Shown: positions 1-13,600 of the stretch, in pieces
How the letters are laid out: every line of letters begins with the position of its first letter
Position numbering within the stretch: the stretch's first letter is position 1
Source of the DNA: Adiantum capillus-veneris
Taxonomy: Eukaryota; Streptophyta; Polypodiopsida; Polypodiales; Pteridaceae
DNA length: 64,000 nt
Direction of reading: 5' to 3'
Assembly (NCBI GenBank): GCA_014529385.2
Contig: CM043944.1
Span: 69,116,895-69,180,894, forward strand
Notes under the pieces: model-generated
Databases searched by the model: none
Told to the model about the DNA's origin: nothing
The model's input: the letters and a program-made list of their open reading frames with translations, nothing else
Position numbers and translations under genes: made by a program

Positions 1-62
1 GTGTATGTTGCACACGCGCACGGGCGCACATGCGCGTGCGCGCACACACACACACACACACA
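1..62. repeat. alternating purine-pyrimidine tract (GC/CA rich)
   Basis: Almost uninterrupted alternation of GT, GC and CA dinucleotides ending in a (CA)n run. Such tracts can adopt Z-DNA; that is an inference from composition only. The left edge is cut by the window. Confidence 0.6.
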
Positions 63-169
63 GATCCATTATAGGATTTGTCCTTTACACTTGCTTCATT
101 TAGAGCTTGGCTCATATGGTTTGTAAGCTAGTGAGGAATCATGCTAGACTTGCTGGATTGCGAGTGACA

Positions 170-700
170 CGAAGCTTAGTTATCAGTTAATTGAACAAAT
201 AACTAAGTCTCATTCTTGGTCACGCGTAAAAAGGAGAAATAAATGAATAACTATGCTCACCCTTTGTAATGGATTTTGGTATAGTTGTGAAGTTCAAGGC
301 TTAGTTGGGAGGATGAATGGATAACTAAGCCTCTCGTGACCATGCAAGATGCTTAGTTATTCATTTAATGCTTTGTCTGGGCAAAGTTGGCTTAGTTAGG
401 CAATGGTCACGCGAGGCTTAGTTATCAGTTATTTGAACAAATGACTAAGCCTCATTCTTGGTCACACACAAAAAGGAGCATTAATGAGTTACTAAGCCTA
501 CCCTTTGTAACTATGCCGATTTTGGCATAGTTGTGAAGTTCAAGGTATAGTTGGGAGGATGAATGAATAATTAAAGCCTTGCGTGACCATGCAAGAGGCT
601 TAGTTATTCATTTATTACTTTGTCTTGGCATAGTTGGCATAGTTATCAATAACTGATAACTAAGCCTCGCGTGACCATGCCCTTATCTATAAGTGATAAC
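170..700. repeat. two-copy direct repeat of about 242 bp upstream of the MYB gene
   Basis: The block beginning GCTTAGTTATCAGTTA at about 174 recurs at about 416 with the same internal order: a CTAAG motif, a CTTGGTCAC motif, a CCTTTGTAA motif, a TTTTGG-ATAGTTGTGAAGTTCAAGG stretch, a GTGACCATGCAAGA stretch and a final TTTGTCT motif. A partial third set of GATAACTAAGCCT / GTGACCATG words follows to about 715. Inverted CTTAGTTAT / ATAACTAAG words let each unit fold. It lies 0.8-1.3 kb upstream of the MYB start, so it may sit in the promoter, but no promoter element was identified. Confidence 0.6.
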
Positions 701-902
701 TAAGCCTTGTGTGACCATAGCCTTAGAAGTTTCTAGAATGCATGGCATACTCTTGATAGTAAAATGAAGGAGGATTGCAGGGCTTTGAATTATGATACCC
801 ATTTGAGACACCTAGCCTTGAAAAGCCTAGGTATAGAATACATCAAGAAAAGCTATACGAACTTGCTAATTGTTGCCATAAGAAGAAGACGGAAAAGGGC
901 AC

Positions 903-912
903 AGAGAGAGAA

Positions 913-949
<37 letters not shown>

Positions 950-1479
950 GAGGGATGTTTCTAAGAAAAATCGAATTTACAAAAGAAAACATACAAGAAG
1001 ATCATAAATGCATGCAACGAAGCAAGAAAGGCAAGGGCCGGGGCTTAAGGATGTGGCAATGTGAAGAAACATTCATCATGAAAAGGTCGACTGTGTGTAC
1101 GCAGGACACATACCCACTCATGAGACCCTTTTGTTGACTCTCTCTCTCTCTCTCTCTCTCCGTCCGTTGGAAATTTCCTGTTGTTTACGAGATTCTCTCT
1201 CTCTCTCTCTCTTTTTTTTGAAAAGGCTGGGATAGTTGAAAGATGTGCTCTGATCGCCCCGTCCAGTTGTGGAGACGAATGATGCTGCATGCTAACATTG
1301 TCACTCATGACTCATGATTTATAACGAGCTGCAGACTGCGTGCAAGCCTCAATACCTCACTCATTTCGGCACACAGCACTCACGCACGCTCATGAGTCTC
1401 AGTTTTGGTGAAGCTGCGGCTCGGCTGATCTAAGCTCGTTTTCTCTCTATTTCCCTCTCTCTCTCTCTCTCTCTCTCTC
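903..1479. repeat. (GA)n / (CT)n tracts in the MYB upstream or leader region
   Basis: A (GA)n run lies at 903-945, and pyrimidine (CT)n runs lie at about 1137-1160, 1191-1211 and 1456-1479. CT tracts are common in plant 5' leaders, so the last ones are probably in the 5' UTR of the MYB transcript. No convincing TATA box or transcription start could be fixed by eye. Short Arg/Glu or Ser/Leu ORFs here are microsatellite translations and not genes. Confidence 0.6.
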
Positions 1480-1509
1480 ATTATCACACAAGCACGCGTG
1501 CAGATCCTA

Positions 1510-1624
1510 ATGAACGTGCCTCTCATGAGAAAGGTGCTGTGGTCGCCAGAGGAGGACGAGCGGCTCGTGCGCTGCATCAGCAAGTACGTTCATGGGAGCT
1601 GGAGCGACATCGCCCGAAACGCTG
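1510..1624 (+). CDS. MYB exon 1 (first part of R2)
   Basis: Codes for residues 1-38 plus the first base of codon 39, including [10 protein letters not shown] and the second R2 tryptophan. The donor is G|GTATCC at 1624/1625, giving a phase 1 intron of 345 bp (1625-1969). An ATG at 1525 is an alternative start that would remove five residues without touching R2. Confidence 0.88.
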
Positions 1625-4600
1625 GTATCCCCTTCTCATCGAACCATTGCAACACCTGATCATGAGATGTGAAAGACACGTTTAGCTACAGCTTCATACT
1701 TTCACCGAATACGTTAACTGGATGTAGAACAACCTATTTTCTCACCCTACTCTCAGCAAACACAACCCTAGCTTTCTCACTCCAATACAATTTTCATATT
1801 ATGAACCTGTAGCTCTACCGGTATCCCTAATGTATTAAAATCTGCAGGATTGGTATAATCCTTAATTAGGCCGGAGAGTTTCAGTAAGATCCTTTTACTG
1901 CATTATTCTGCCACAGTATAATTCTAAAGGAGGGACAAATTATCACCAACCATTGACGACGTTGTGCAGGGCTGGATCGTTGTGGAAAGAGCTGCAGACG
2001 CAGATGGCTGAACCACCTCAGACCCGACCTTAAACGTGGCAAGTTCTCCTTGGACGAGATTAGCCTCGTCCTCCAACTTCAAAAGGATATGGGCAATAGG
2101 TAATAACTCATCTTCGTTCCCTTGACTTGGCAAAAAAGTTGATGAGCTTTCTATCTTAAACTTTGCACTGGTGAATGTATTGAGAATGGAGTTAGTATCA
2201 TATAATTAGTATGCATGCCAAACTCGCTGTGGACTACGCAAGACGCTCCTCAATAAAAGATATGCATCATGTTCACAAACACCCATTACTAGGCCTCTCA
2301 AGCCTTAGATCAAACTTTCCTTTTTTCTCCACAAATATTTCAATAGCTTGCATCATCTTGTAGGCTCACCTACTAAGAATTACATTAGATTAGAGAAGTA
2401 TAGTAATTGCTGAAAAAGCCATTGGATACTAAAATGAGTACAAATGTGGCCTACACGTGTGATTCAAAATATTCTTTGTTACTTTGTCCAAACTAGATAG
2501 ACTCCTAGAAAAGAAGAAGAAGAAAAGAGAGAGATAGAGAGAGCTTTGGATACTAGGCCCTAGTACAAAGTGTCTGGAAAAAATTGGTAATATGATGTAG
2601 GCTTTGGAGGGTGGGGGGCGAGAGAGAGATGTGGACAAGATGGAGGAGGATGAGGAGGGGTGTGAGAGAGACACAATCACACACACACAAATTTTTCCAT
2701 TGCCTCCTCGAGAGCAACGAGAGTCTCTAGAGAATTGGGATTGCTACACATACCATATATACCATAGCTTACATTGCGAAGGACCTACAATAGTCCATTG
2801 TCGTTAATGCAAAGTGCAGATTCTTGGCAAATCATCAAAGGCCCTGGCTAAAGGCCTCCACAACTAAGGTCTTATCAACAGCAAGCTCCATCTTTTGAGA
2901 TTTCTTCAAGATGTAATAAGTTGTGGTCTGGTCATAAGAGCAATGCTTGGTGGGCAAATGTATTACATGCAATTTGATATATTCATGCTTCCTCTAAGAA
3001 AAACACTTTGTATGGAAATTGTTTAAAGGAGCATTGCCTGTTAGTATGTTAAAGAAGAAATCCATTCTTGATGGCAAGAGTGTTTGATGTGGTTCACATG
3101 AATCCCTTTTCAAATTTCATCTTGCTTTTCTCACAGCCACATTGAGATTGTAATCTCACAATCTTAACAATCACATTTGGGTTTCTTCAGTCATAGCATG
3201 CTTTTATTCAATTATCTTTATAGTCCTTCAGATGATGTCTCCTTTGGGTCCTCTAGAACATGGGGAATGCCATACACTTTGACCACAATAATTTTACTGT
3301 ATTCCTTGGAATATCATAAGACTCAGAGTGATGGAGGACTGCCTTGTACTACATGCTTCTAGTCGTACGCAACTTAGACTTCTTGTCTACCGTGTAAGTA
3401 TGTACAAACCAAGGGGTGGACATTATTGCCACAACGAGGGATTTCATCATTTTGATGTAAAAAAGATGTAACAAAATGTAATATAGAAAAAAAGCATCTC
3501 ACCAAGAGAGAGGGAGAGGGGGGGCGGGGGGGGATCCCATCCTACAATAACGGAATTTCAAGATACCACAAGTCAAAAAAACCTTTCCTACTCTAAAATT
3601 CTATAGCTCCTTGCATACATATTAAAAAAATATTTCAAATAGATCTTTGATGGCTAGACCTTGCTGCTAGTAGACATATTCTACAATCTATGTATCCAAA
3701 GAGAGCGCAATATCAGCCAAAGAGAGCGCAATATCAGCATAGGATGAGGACCCCCTCCATAGAACTTCAAAAGCATGATTTAGCATCAATACATGATAGA
3801 CTATACAATTGACACATTGCTCTTTATACATTCGTCTTGAGCAAGTCAGTCATACTATACTTCCTAATGTGCTCATTGTAATTGAGTTGAGGCATTAGTA
3901 TTTTTTATCTATAACCTTTGAGTATTTTAGTGCACCTATAAGGTTTCTCTTCATGCTAAATAATCTCACATAAAAAAGAGCCTTAAGCACCAGGATTGAA
4001 CAAAAGATAGGCATGGAGTCTTTCCACATCCAAAATAGCACATAATGTAAAGAATTTAACAATTACCGGATATACAGCTCAAAGAGAAGATAGGCATGGA
4101 ATCTTTCCACATCCAAAATAACTTATAATTTAAACAATTTACGCAATTATGACATGGGTATCCGTCATATATATGACAAATCTCTTGGCACGAAGATGAT
4201 GGAAGAGTAAAAGCCCTTGTCTTTACGTCTAATCTATACCAAACAACCGATACTCTTGAGTTGTACTCATGTAAGAAAGTCAAAAGAGTTATAGCTTTAA
4301 ACCTAGACTTACAAAAACTAGCATCAGTCTAATGTTGTTATAAGTGTCCCTTCGAACACACAACATTCATAAGATATCATGAGTAGGGTGACTTAAAAAT
4401 TATCTTGGTATCATATCTATGCTAAAGTAGGAAAAAAATGATATAAACCATAAATCGTTAAAGAATTTGAGGAGAAGAATATGATCATCCTAGATAAGTA
4501 AGTAACTAGATATAACCAATCAATGATAAATGAAAACCAGATTTTTAGCCTCGTAAAACCATAGTTATCTTTGTCTTATGGAATCTTATGCTGCATGGGT

Positions 4601-7600
4601 ATCAAGTATACATGTGAGAAAACTCTTGGCATGGAGATGGTGGAAGAGTAAGACCCCTTGGCTTTACAACTAATTTCTACCAAACACCTACATACTCTTA
4701 AATTGTAATCATGTAAAAAAGTCAAAAAAGTTGCAGATAAGCATAAACTAGCATCAATCTAATGTTGTTGTAGGTGTCCACTTTAACATCCAACAGTCGT
4801 AGGATGACTTAAAAATGGCATTTGTGTCATATCTATGCTAAACGAAACAAAACAATGTCTAGATGGTAAAGTATAAAAGAATTTTAGCAAAAGAACATAT
4901 TCACAGTAAATAAGTATATAATCAACTACAACCAAAAAATAATAAATGAGAAACTATATCTTCATAAAATTCAAGAAACCATGATTATCTTTGCCTAATG
5001 GAATCTCTCACCACATGGGTATCAAGCATACATGTGAAAAAATTCTTGGCATGGAGATGACGGAAGAATAAGAACACGTGTCTTCACAATTAATCTCTAC
5101 CAAATACCTACATACTTGACTTACACTCAGTTAATAAAGTCAAAATGATTGTACACTCTAACCTAGATTAGCATAAACTAGCATCAATCTAATGTTGGTA
5201 CAAGGGTACCCTTTGACAAATAACATTTGTGGGATAGCATGAGTAGGATGACTTTAAAAATTCCTTTGGGCCATATCCATGCTTATCTAAATGCAACAAT
5301 GTCTAGATGGTAAAACACAAAAGAATCTCAGTAAAAGAATATGATCAGTCTTAATAAGTACACAGTCTCTAGGTCATAGATGTTTCACATAATTAAACAA
5401 TAGCAACATGCTAACGATGATTCTGTAGTGATAGTCACATGAAAAAATCCTCTCCAATTTTCATAGTAGGATTAGAACTTCTTTTGTGAAGGAAAATATG
5501 TTACTTCACACATCGTATTAGGAAGATGTGATCTGAGAAAAAACAAGTACAAAAAAAACTTGGCTTCATCTTCCTCTTTCTACTTCCACCTACTTGATCT
5601 TATTTCCTTTATAGCATGATATGGATGCCATTCACTTTGTTTGCATCAGCCTTACCTTTATAAATGCATTAATGCTTGCCTCCATAGTCTGTTTCTACTT
5701 TTACCTTCTCCTTGAGCATGATCACCTTGTGATGTTAACGAGTCTAAACTCAAGATGTATTTTGTTAAGTTTGAAAATTTGCAATTGCAATGGTGTTGAA
5801 GGTTTCAAAAGTGGACTAAGAACCTACATAAGTTGTGATTGTTACACTAGAAACTCTGGATGATTCCTTGCCCTAGGAAATGACATGTTCTTCCTTGAAC
5901 CTCTATCATGCACGTTACTTCTAGGATATGGATAGAAATGCATGCCATGTCTAGTTTCTCCACAATTCTAGTTTAGTACTTCCAAGACTTCCTCGATCTT
6001 GTCTATGATGTTGACTTTGGTTCAAGATTCTTGACTCCTTCGAACAAGTGCACTAGCATGCTATCCGAGTGTTTCTTAGATCTTCTTTAGCACTTTCATT
6101 CATCAACACACTCATAAATGAGAATTGTTTGAACTTTCAATATCTCTTCTATAGATTCTCTATCTTCCATGTCACCATGCTCCATCCAATAAAGGCTATA
6201 CCACATCTTCATATATGTAAGGGGAGACACCTCCAATTCTACCTCACCTATAGTAGAGAATATTTCCTCTACCTTTTGTGTAACAAGGTAGAGGAAACAT
6301 TTGTAAGTGGGAAAAAGAAATTGTAAGCACATCCTGGTAGATTTGACACTCTACTCCCTTTCTAAGTTAATAAGGCCAATGACTCCCACAAACTATCATT
6401 GAAAATTCTACCACACCTTGGCTCACAGACATTGCACCACAAATTCATAGATGTCTCTCCAATTCCCAACCGTCATGTCCAAAATGGAACCCTCAATAAA
6501 TAGAAAAATTTCCCCCCTAGGAATCATCTTATACATAGACCAAGAAAGTAATCCCTAAGCTCTAAAGTAATCCCTGTATATCTTCTTGGAATCTACGGAA
6601 AACAAGAGGTAATGACATCCTTAATAATGTAAATTTCCCATTGCACTATTTTTTAAATAGAAAAACCATGTTAATTATATGCCAAAACAGATATAACTAC
6701 ATTAAAGGAGTGGATAGGGACGGTCTACATCATATTTTGTAGGCAAAATGAGTGTGTCATCTTCATGCACTTGACATACATACATTCTTAATTAAACAAA
6801 AAAGTCATTGTCTAAAATGATAAAACACCGAAAGTTGCCACATCCAAAGCCACGACTCCCTAGTAAGTTAAGTAAATGACAACCGCTATATAAACTACTT
6901 TCAAACATATCACACCATGTATATTGTGACATTTACTCCCATGCATACAAAATGAATAAAAATCCTATAAGGCATATCAATCGGATGACCATTGTAGCAA
7001 ATTTGTTTACACATGTCACGCTATGTGCAATGTAGCATTTACTCTATGCATCCAAACACTTTATTCCACATTTATTATGTCAATGGTATGAAATCCATCC
7101 CCTCTAAACCTACAAATCATCCCATTTTTTGGACCGTAACCTTTTTTAATCATCAATATTCAATGTTGAACACACATCTTCACTTTTATTCTCACTTGGA
7201 AAACAACTAGATCAATACCATTTTTCAATTGCTTGTGCATCAAATGGATAAGTCGTCCAGGGATTTAATATTCATGTGATCACATGAAATTTCTTGTGAT
7301 CACAATGTCTATAATCACAATTAATGTGATCACAAGAAATCCAATAAGTGGTGATGTGGCAACCCACCAAAACCCCACCGAGTTATATGTTTTTATCGAC
7401 GAGCTACCTAGGAAACTATGTGAACCCTAAACAAAGCCCATTAAGAAATGAAAAAATCCCAGCGGGCTTACCGAATTGGATGATTTCTATAGGTTAAGGG
7501 GAAGTCATGTGAATATTTAATGTGATCACATATTTTGAAATGTGATCACTCAATGTTAGTAATGTGTTCACATGTTTGTGATCACGTTAATGAAATTCCC

Positions 7601-10600
7601 GGTTGCCTCTTCTTGTGAGCTACTTAATCCTTTCTCGAACATTGGGAATCTTCATTTCTATATCAACCAATACATGCAAGGTGTAAAGTGCACTTCCATG
7701 CGCATGCTTCAAAAAAGGTCCAAGCCATCTCTTTGCAAGCTTCCTTATTGTGATGTGCTGTTAATTAAGGTTGTTAGTGGCCACCAACACCCAATATCCT
7801 TCTTTAACCAATTTTGGTATGAGTATGTGCCTTCTAGTAGACCTATATTTATGCTTTAACCTTGCAACATTTAATTTTTCGTAAGAAATATTTATAGCTC
7901 TATGCACAAATCAAGAAGATATTACTTGAATTTTTATTTTCCCAAGGCAATATGTATTCCATGTAGAAATTACATCTTTAATTTGCATCACGGGTTTTTG
8001 AGCATACATCAACTGAAGAGTCATGTAACCAATGAGTTAGCTATGTGTTGTACAATCAGTCCATAATTTTGCGTATGTGGCTTTTTTCCTATTCCACACC
8101 ATGTTGGTGTGTACCATCTCCATTGTAATCAACATCAAGTCTCCATCTAGTCGAAAACCATGTCATATCATGTGGGAATAGGCTAGTTGCACAAGGAGCC
8201 AAAAAAGTGCCATTTGTAGCCTACATTGGGAGGTCCACGTCTTTCTTTTACGGAGATGCATCTTGGCCCTTGAGAGGTGCACCTAGCAAGTGTACTACCC
8301 TTTCCACTAGCCTCACTACTCCAATATTACCAGCCACACTTTGTACACACACTAGTAGTGTTGCTAGTTCATCTCACAGTGTTATTGGTTTTAGCCCTTC
8401 ATGCATTGTCCAATTTCAATCTCTAGTCTCTCATTATGAATTGAAAAGGCTTAAATATAACCCTATCAAGTGGTATTAGATATAAATAGTGATTACATTA
8501 GATAAACTAAGCTAATCTATTCTCTAGTCAATTTGTTGATTAAGCTTTGTGTGCGCAAGCTCATCATGCAAGTCCATCGCACCACTACCATCTTGAAAGG
8601 GTGGTGGTAATCCGTGTGCTAGTCTCCACCCAACCGTGCTATCTTATAGCCTCCCCCTAGCGTACACACTATCCGGCCATGCCGATGGCCTTGCCCATAT
8701 GACCCATGTCCTTACATTTACCCCCCCTTGGAGAAACTTTTTTGTCCTCGAAAATGAACGTAGGAAAATGTTTCTTAAGTGCGGAGACATTCTCCCATGT
8801 AGAACCTTCTTCAGGTCTATCTGGCCATTTTACCAACACCTGTCGTTTGACATGATGTCTGGTGCGAAGCTCATGAGAATCCAAAATCTTTTCAGGCTCA
8901 TGAGGAATGCTTGGCGGTTCGATACGGTCAACTAACACACCTGTGTCAATGACGTTATCATTCTGTCCTAACTGTTTTCGTAAACGGCTAACATGGAAAA
9001 CAGGATGAACTCGTGAGTGCTCTGGGAGAGCTAACTTATAGGCCACTTGACCTATACGTTTGAGAATGGTAAATGGTCCACAATAGCATGGTGAAAGTTT
9101 AGCAACTTTTCCCATCTTCAGACTTTCAAAATGCTCCGGAACTTTGAGGAAAACCTTGTCTCCTTCTTCGAAAGTAGTAAGACGAGGATGCTCATCTGCG
9201 TACTTCTTATATCGATCTTGAGCTTGCTTAACATTCTGTCGAGAAACTTGAAGCGTGTCAAAATGGTCTTGGAGAAAATCCTTCGCTTGTTGTATCTTCT
9301 CCTTAGCCAACCCCACCATATCGGGTGATCTAGGTTGAAATCCATACAAAAGCATAAATGGACTAAACCTTGTAGTCACATACTTTGAGCTATTATAAGA
9401 AAATTCCAATATAGGTAAGTAATCTTCCCAATTGGTTTGCTCCTTGCTAACGTATGCTCGTAGCTTATCCTCTAGCACTTGATTAACTCTTTCTGTTTGA
9501 CCATCCTTTTTTGGATGATCAGCCGTACTTAGATTAAGTTTAGTTTCCAACTTTTGGAATACAGCTCTCCAGAAGTGATTATGGAACTTTCAATCTCTAT
9601 CACTAATGATCTCTAGAGTTTATATATATGCTCTACAAATAGACGTGATAATTTTGGTGTCTTAATCCTAACGAATCGACCCAGCTTTGTGAGACGGTCT
9701 ACAATTAACCAAATGGCAGCATGGCCACGATCTGTAGTAGCTAGTCCTACTACAAAATCCATAGAGATACTCTCCCACTTACCTTGTGGAATCTCTAAAG
9801 GATGTAAAAGGGCACCTACCTTAAGGCGCTCTTCCTTATTAACTTGGAGCTGTTGGCAGTTTAGTACGTACTCTTGAATATCATGATATAAGCCTGGCCA
9901 ATAAAATTGCCGTCAAACTAAGGCATACGTGTTGCGAATACTTGGATGACCAGCACTTGGACTATCGTGACACTCAAATAAGATTTGATGCCTAGTGTCT
10001 GAGTCCTTTGGCACACATATTGTACCTTTGTGGAGTAAGTAGCCATCATCAATGGAGAAATTCTTCCATCGCTTAAGCTAGCTCTTTCTGAGTAGGGGTG
10101 GAGCTCTATGTGTTGGAGTTTCTATTTGCGCATGCAGATACATGTTGATCTGTTGTTTCAGAGATATGTGAGTGTGAGGGATCCCTTTTTAAAATTGCAC
10201 TCCACACTTTAGCATATGATTGATCTTGTGCACACTTGCCACGTAATGACTTCAAAAATCCACTCTTTAGTTATGTGAAAGCAAGTGAATTAATCTGAGG
10301 CATCCGACTTAGTGCATCCGCTACTACATTATATCGCCCCTTGTGATGTTGTAGCTTACAATGATAATCTTGAAGGATTTATGCCCATCTAGCTTTACGG
10401 CCCTTCAAGTCTGTTTGAGTAGTAAACCGTTTGATACTCTCATGGTCAAAAACTACTTCAAACTCGGCACCATATAAATAGTGGCGCCACTTTTGTAAAG
10501 CGTGAATTATGGCATAGAGCTCTCTCTCATAAAAAGAATAATTCTGTTGAGCTCTGTCTAACTTTTTACTTTCAAAGGCTATAGGTCTTCCCTCCTGGAG

Positions 10601-13600
10601 AAGTACCGCACCAATGGCTTTATCACTAGCATCAGTCTCTATCACAAACGGCTTAAGTGGGTTGATGATTGCTAGGATGGGAGCAGTGGCTATAGCTACC
10701 TTGAGCTGTTCGAAACTGCGTTTTTGGGCTTCTTCCCAAGAAAAGTTCTTACCTTTTGCTTTAAGTTAATCCTTCATAGAAACTGTGATTTTGGCATAGT
10801 CACGGATTTTGGCATAGTCACGGATATACTGTCGATAAAATCCAGCCATGCCTAAAAATATTTGAAGCTCCTCAACCGTGTTGGGATGTGGCAATCAAAG
10901 AATGGCAGCGACCTTGTCAGTGTCCATCTTGATGCGAGATAAGAGATCACATGACGGAGGTAATGTATCTCTATTTTAAAGAAATTGCACTTGCTTTGCT
11001 TAGCATATAGCGCGTGAGCTCGTAGCTGTTCAAACACTAATCGTAAGTGTTCTATGTGTTCATCTTCAGTCTTACTGTAAATGAGAATGTCATCAAGGAA
11101 AACCACAACAAATTTTCCAAGATAGGGACGTAAGACACTATCAATGAGTGTCATAAATGTAGCTGGAGCATTGGTTAGACCAAAAGGCATAACCAAAAAT
11201 TCAAAATGCTCGAACCGTGCTCTAAAATTATTTTTGGAGATATCTTGCAGTAGGTTACATACCTGGTGGTATCTTGAATGAAGATCTTTGTTTATATAGT
11301 ATCTTGCCCTATGGAGTTGATCAAACAACTCATCCACTCGAGGCAGAGGATACTTGTTCTTGATCTTAGTACCATTTTTCTTTTTTACCAATAGAATTCG
11401 TGATGCCCAAGGCGAAGTGCTAGGTCTAATGAAACCATGAGCGAGTTAGTCCGCCAAATGACTCTCAACCTCCTTGGCTTCTTTAGCACTCATACGATAA
11501 GGTGGTTTACTCAACGGTTTAGTGCCTAACAAGACATCTATGCCATGCTGCACATCACGTGTAGCTAGGGGTAAACCCGGTGGTAAATCACTTGAGAACA
11601 CATCACTATACCCCGTGAGTAAGTGAGTCAGCTTTTGCCGTGCAAAAGGAGAAAGTAAACTAGAGTTATACTGGGATAGAGAATCTTGTAATTCCTGTAA
11701 TGTTTGTTTTACAACAGTTGCATGTTGCTCGTTAGATTTGTTAACACTTTGTTTATCAGTAGAATTCATTGCACTTTGCATAGCATTAGAATTCATTTCA
11801 CTTTTCATACCATTACTAGAATTCACCGCACTTTGCTCTTGAGAATTCACAAGACTGGTGCAGATGGTATATTTTTCTCCCCAAGCAAAAACACATGTTT
11901 ACCATTGGCCATAAAGGATAAGGAGTTGTGTTCATAACTAGTGTGCAATATGTTTCCTAAACCATGCAGCCACTCCCGTCCTAAAACTACATCAGCAGGG
12001 TCCATGTTGAAAACTTGGAAGTCAAGGGTCATGGTATGATCTTGAACAATAAGCTCAACCCCTTGAACTACCGTGTCCCATACTTCTTTATCGTTCCTAG
12101 ACATCTGCTTCACCACATACTTGTGAGAGCAGGGAGCCTGATCAAGCTTCAATTTCTTGACTAGCTTATAGTTCAAGAAGTTATGAGTTGCACCATCGAT
12201 ATCATCCACTAAAATACGAACACAGTGTCCGTTAATAGTGCCATGCATGCGAATTAAATTATGGGGGCCAAAGGTGGGCTGCCACATTGAAGCAGGCACA
12301 CAACCCTTGTGCTTTTCTTCCATATGAAGAACCTCTACAACACAATATTTAAGAGATGAATCTAATGTGAGGTGTTACACCGTGTGCATGGCCTTTTCTT
12401 TGCCTTGCAAAAGAGGACAATCTTTCTTGTTATGTTGGTCCGAAAGACATCTAGAACACAAATTGTGTTTCTTTGCACACTCAAAATCAGCTATGCTAAG
12501 AGACCCACATGGAGTATCTTGTGATTTCTTAGGCTTCTTAGCCTCTTGTGGGCGTGGAGAGGTAGATTATGTCTTACTCCTCTTGGAACGTGTGGCAGAT
12601 CTACCTCACCATTGGCTCTTAGCCACATTGCTCTTAGCAAAAGTATTCTTAGAGTAGGGAACATTTTCTTTCCTCTCTTGGTCATCATCATATCTTTGGG
12701 CATGACTATTGGCTTCTTCCAAAGTTTTTGGATGTTGTATCTTGACATGAAGACGATAGTCTTTGTCAAGACCCCTATTAAAACCCCGTATCTTTTGGAA
12801 TTCATCTAGACCTTCTAGTTTTAATATGATTTCTCGATACTTTGAAAGATACTGTGCAAGAGAGAGGCCAAACATGTGGCATGCATCCCATGCTAACCAA
12901 TTCTTATCTTCTTCATTGGAGTCCAAAAACTCTTTGGAGAAAGAAGCTTGAAACGCAGCCCAAGATGGAGGACGAGCATCTATTGGAAATGTCATCCACC
13001 ACTTATAGGCCTTGCCTTTAAGATATAGACTTGTTTCCACAGCCGTCTTTATATCCGGGGTGTGTCTCAATCTATGAATCACTCCATTTGTGTAAGAACG
13101 TATTGACCGCATCCTTGTTGCGATCACGCTCTTCCCCGTGAAACTCAGGAATGGTGATATTCTTAAGTAATGCATTGCTACCTTTTGCATCTTCTGCAAC
13201 ACTTGTCTCTTGGACTCCTTGAGTCATGCGAGCTTGGTTCCCTTGAACCGTGCCACTTGTGGCTCCTTGAGTCATCTGTGAATTCATAAATTTCACAAGT
13301 AACTCCGTAAGATTGGTAATTTGCATTGAGTGCAGAGAGGTTGCTTTGGTGATGTTCCAAAGTCTTGAAAGAAGCCATATCTACAAGCCCATGATATCCT
13401 AGATCATCATCATCATGCATATTAGTGTCCGCAGCATCCGTGGTGCCCTGATTTTCATCTACATGCTCAAAATCAAACGTGTGTGTAGGTGGGATATCCT
13501 CACTAGCCATGGTAAACACACACTAATGCAAAGAGAGAAAAAAAACGACAACTTGTACCTTGAGAAATTGAAGTCTTTGTGTTTTGTATGCTCCGCGATT

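Noticed and set aside
1510-1656. Reading the first MYB exon as a short complete ORF to a stop near 1656
   Set aside because: It would end in the middle of R2. The GT donor at 1625 in the conserved phase and the matching exon 2 make splicing the better reading.
8636-8935. ORF on the + strand over the gypsy 3' end (99 codons)
   Set aside because: It is the antisense shadow of the integrase-chromodomain frame.
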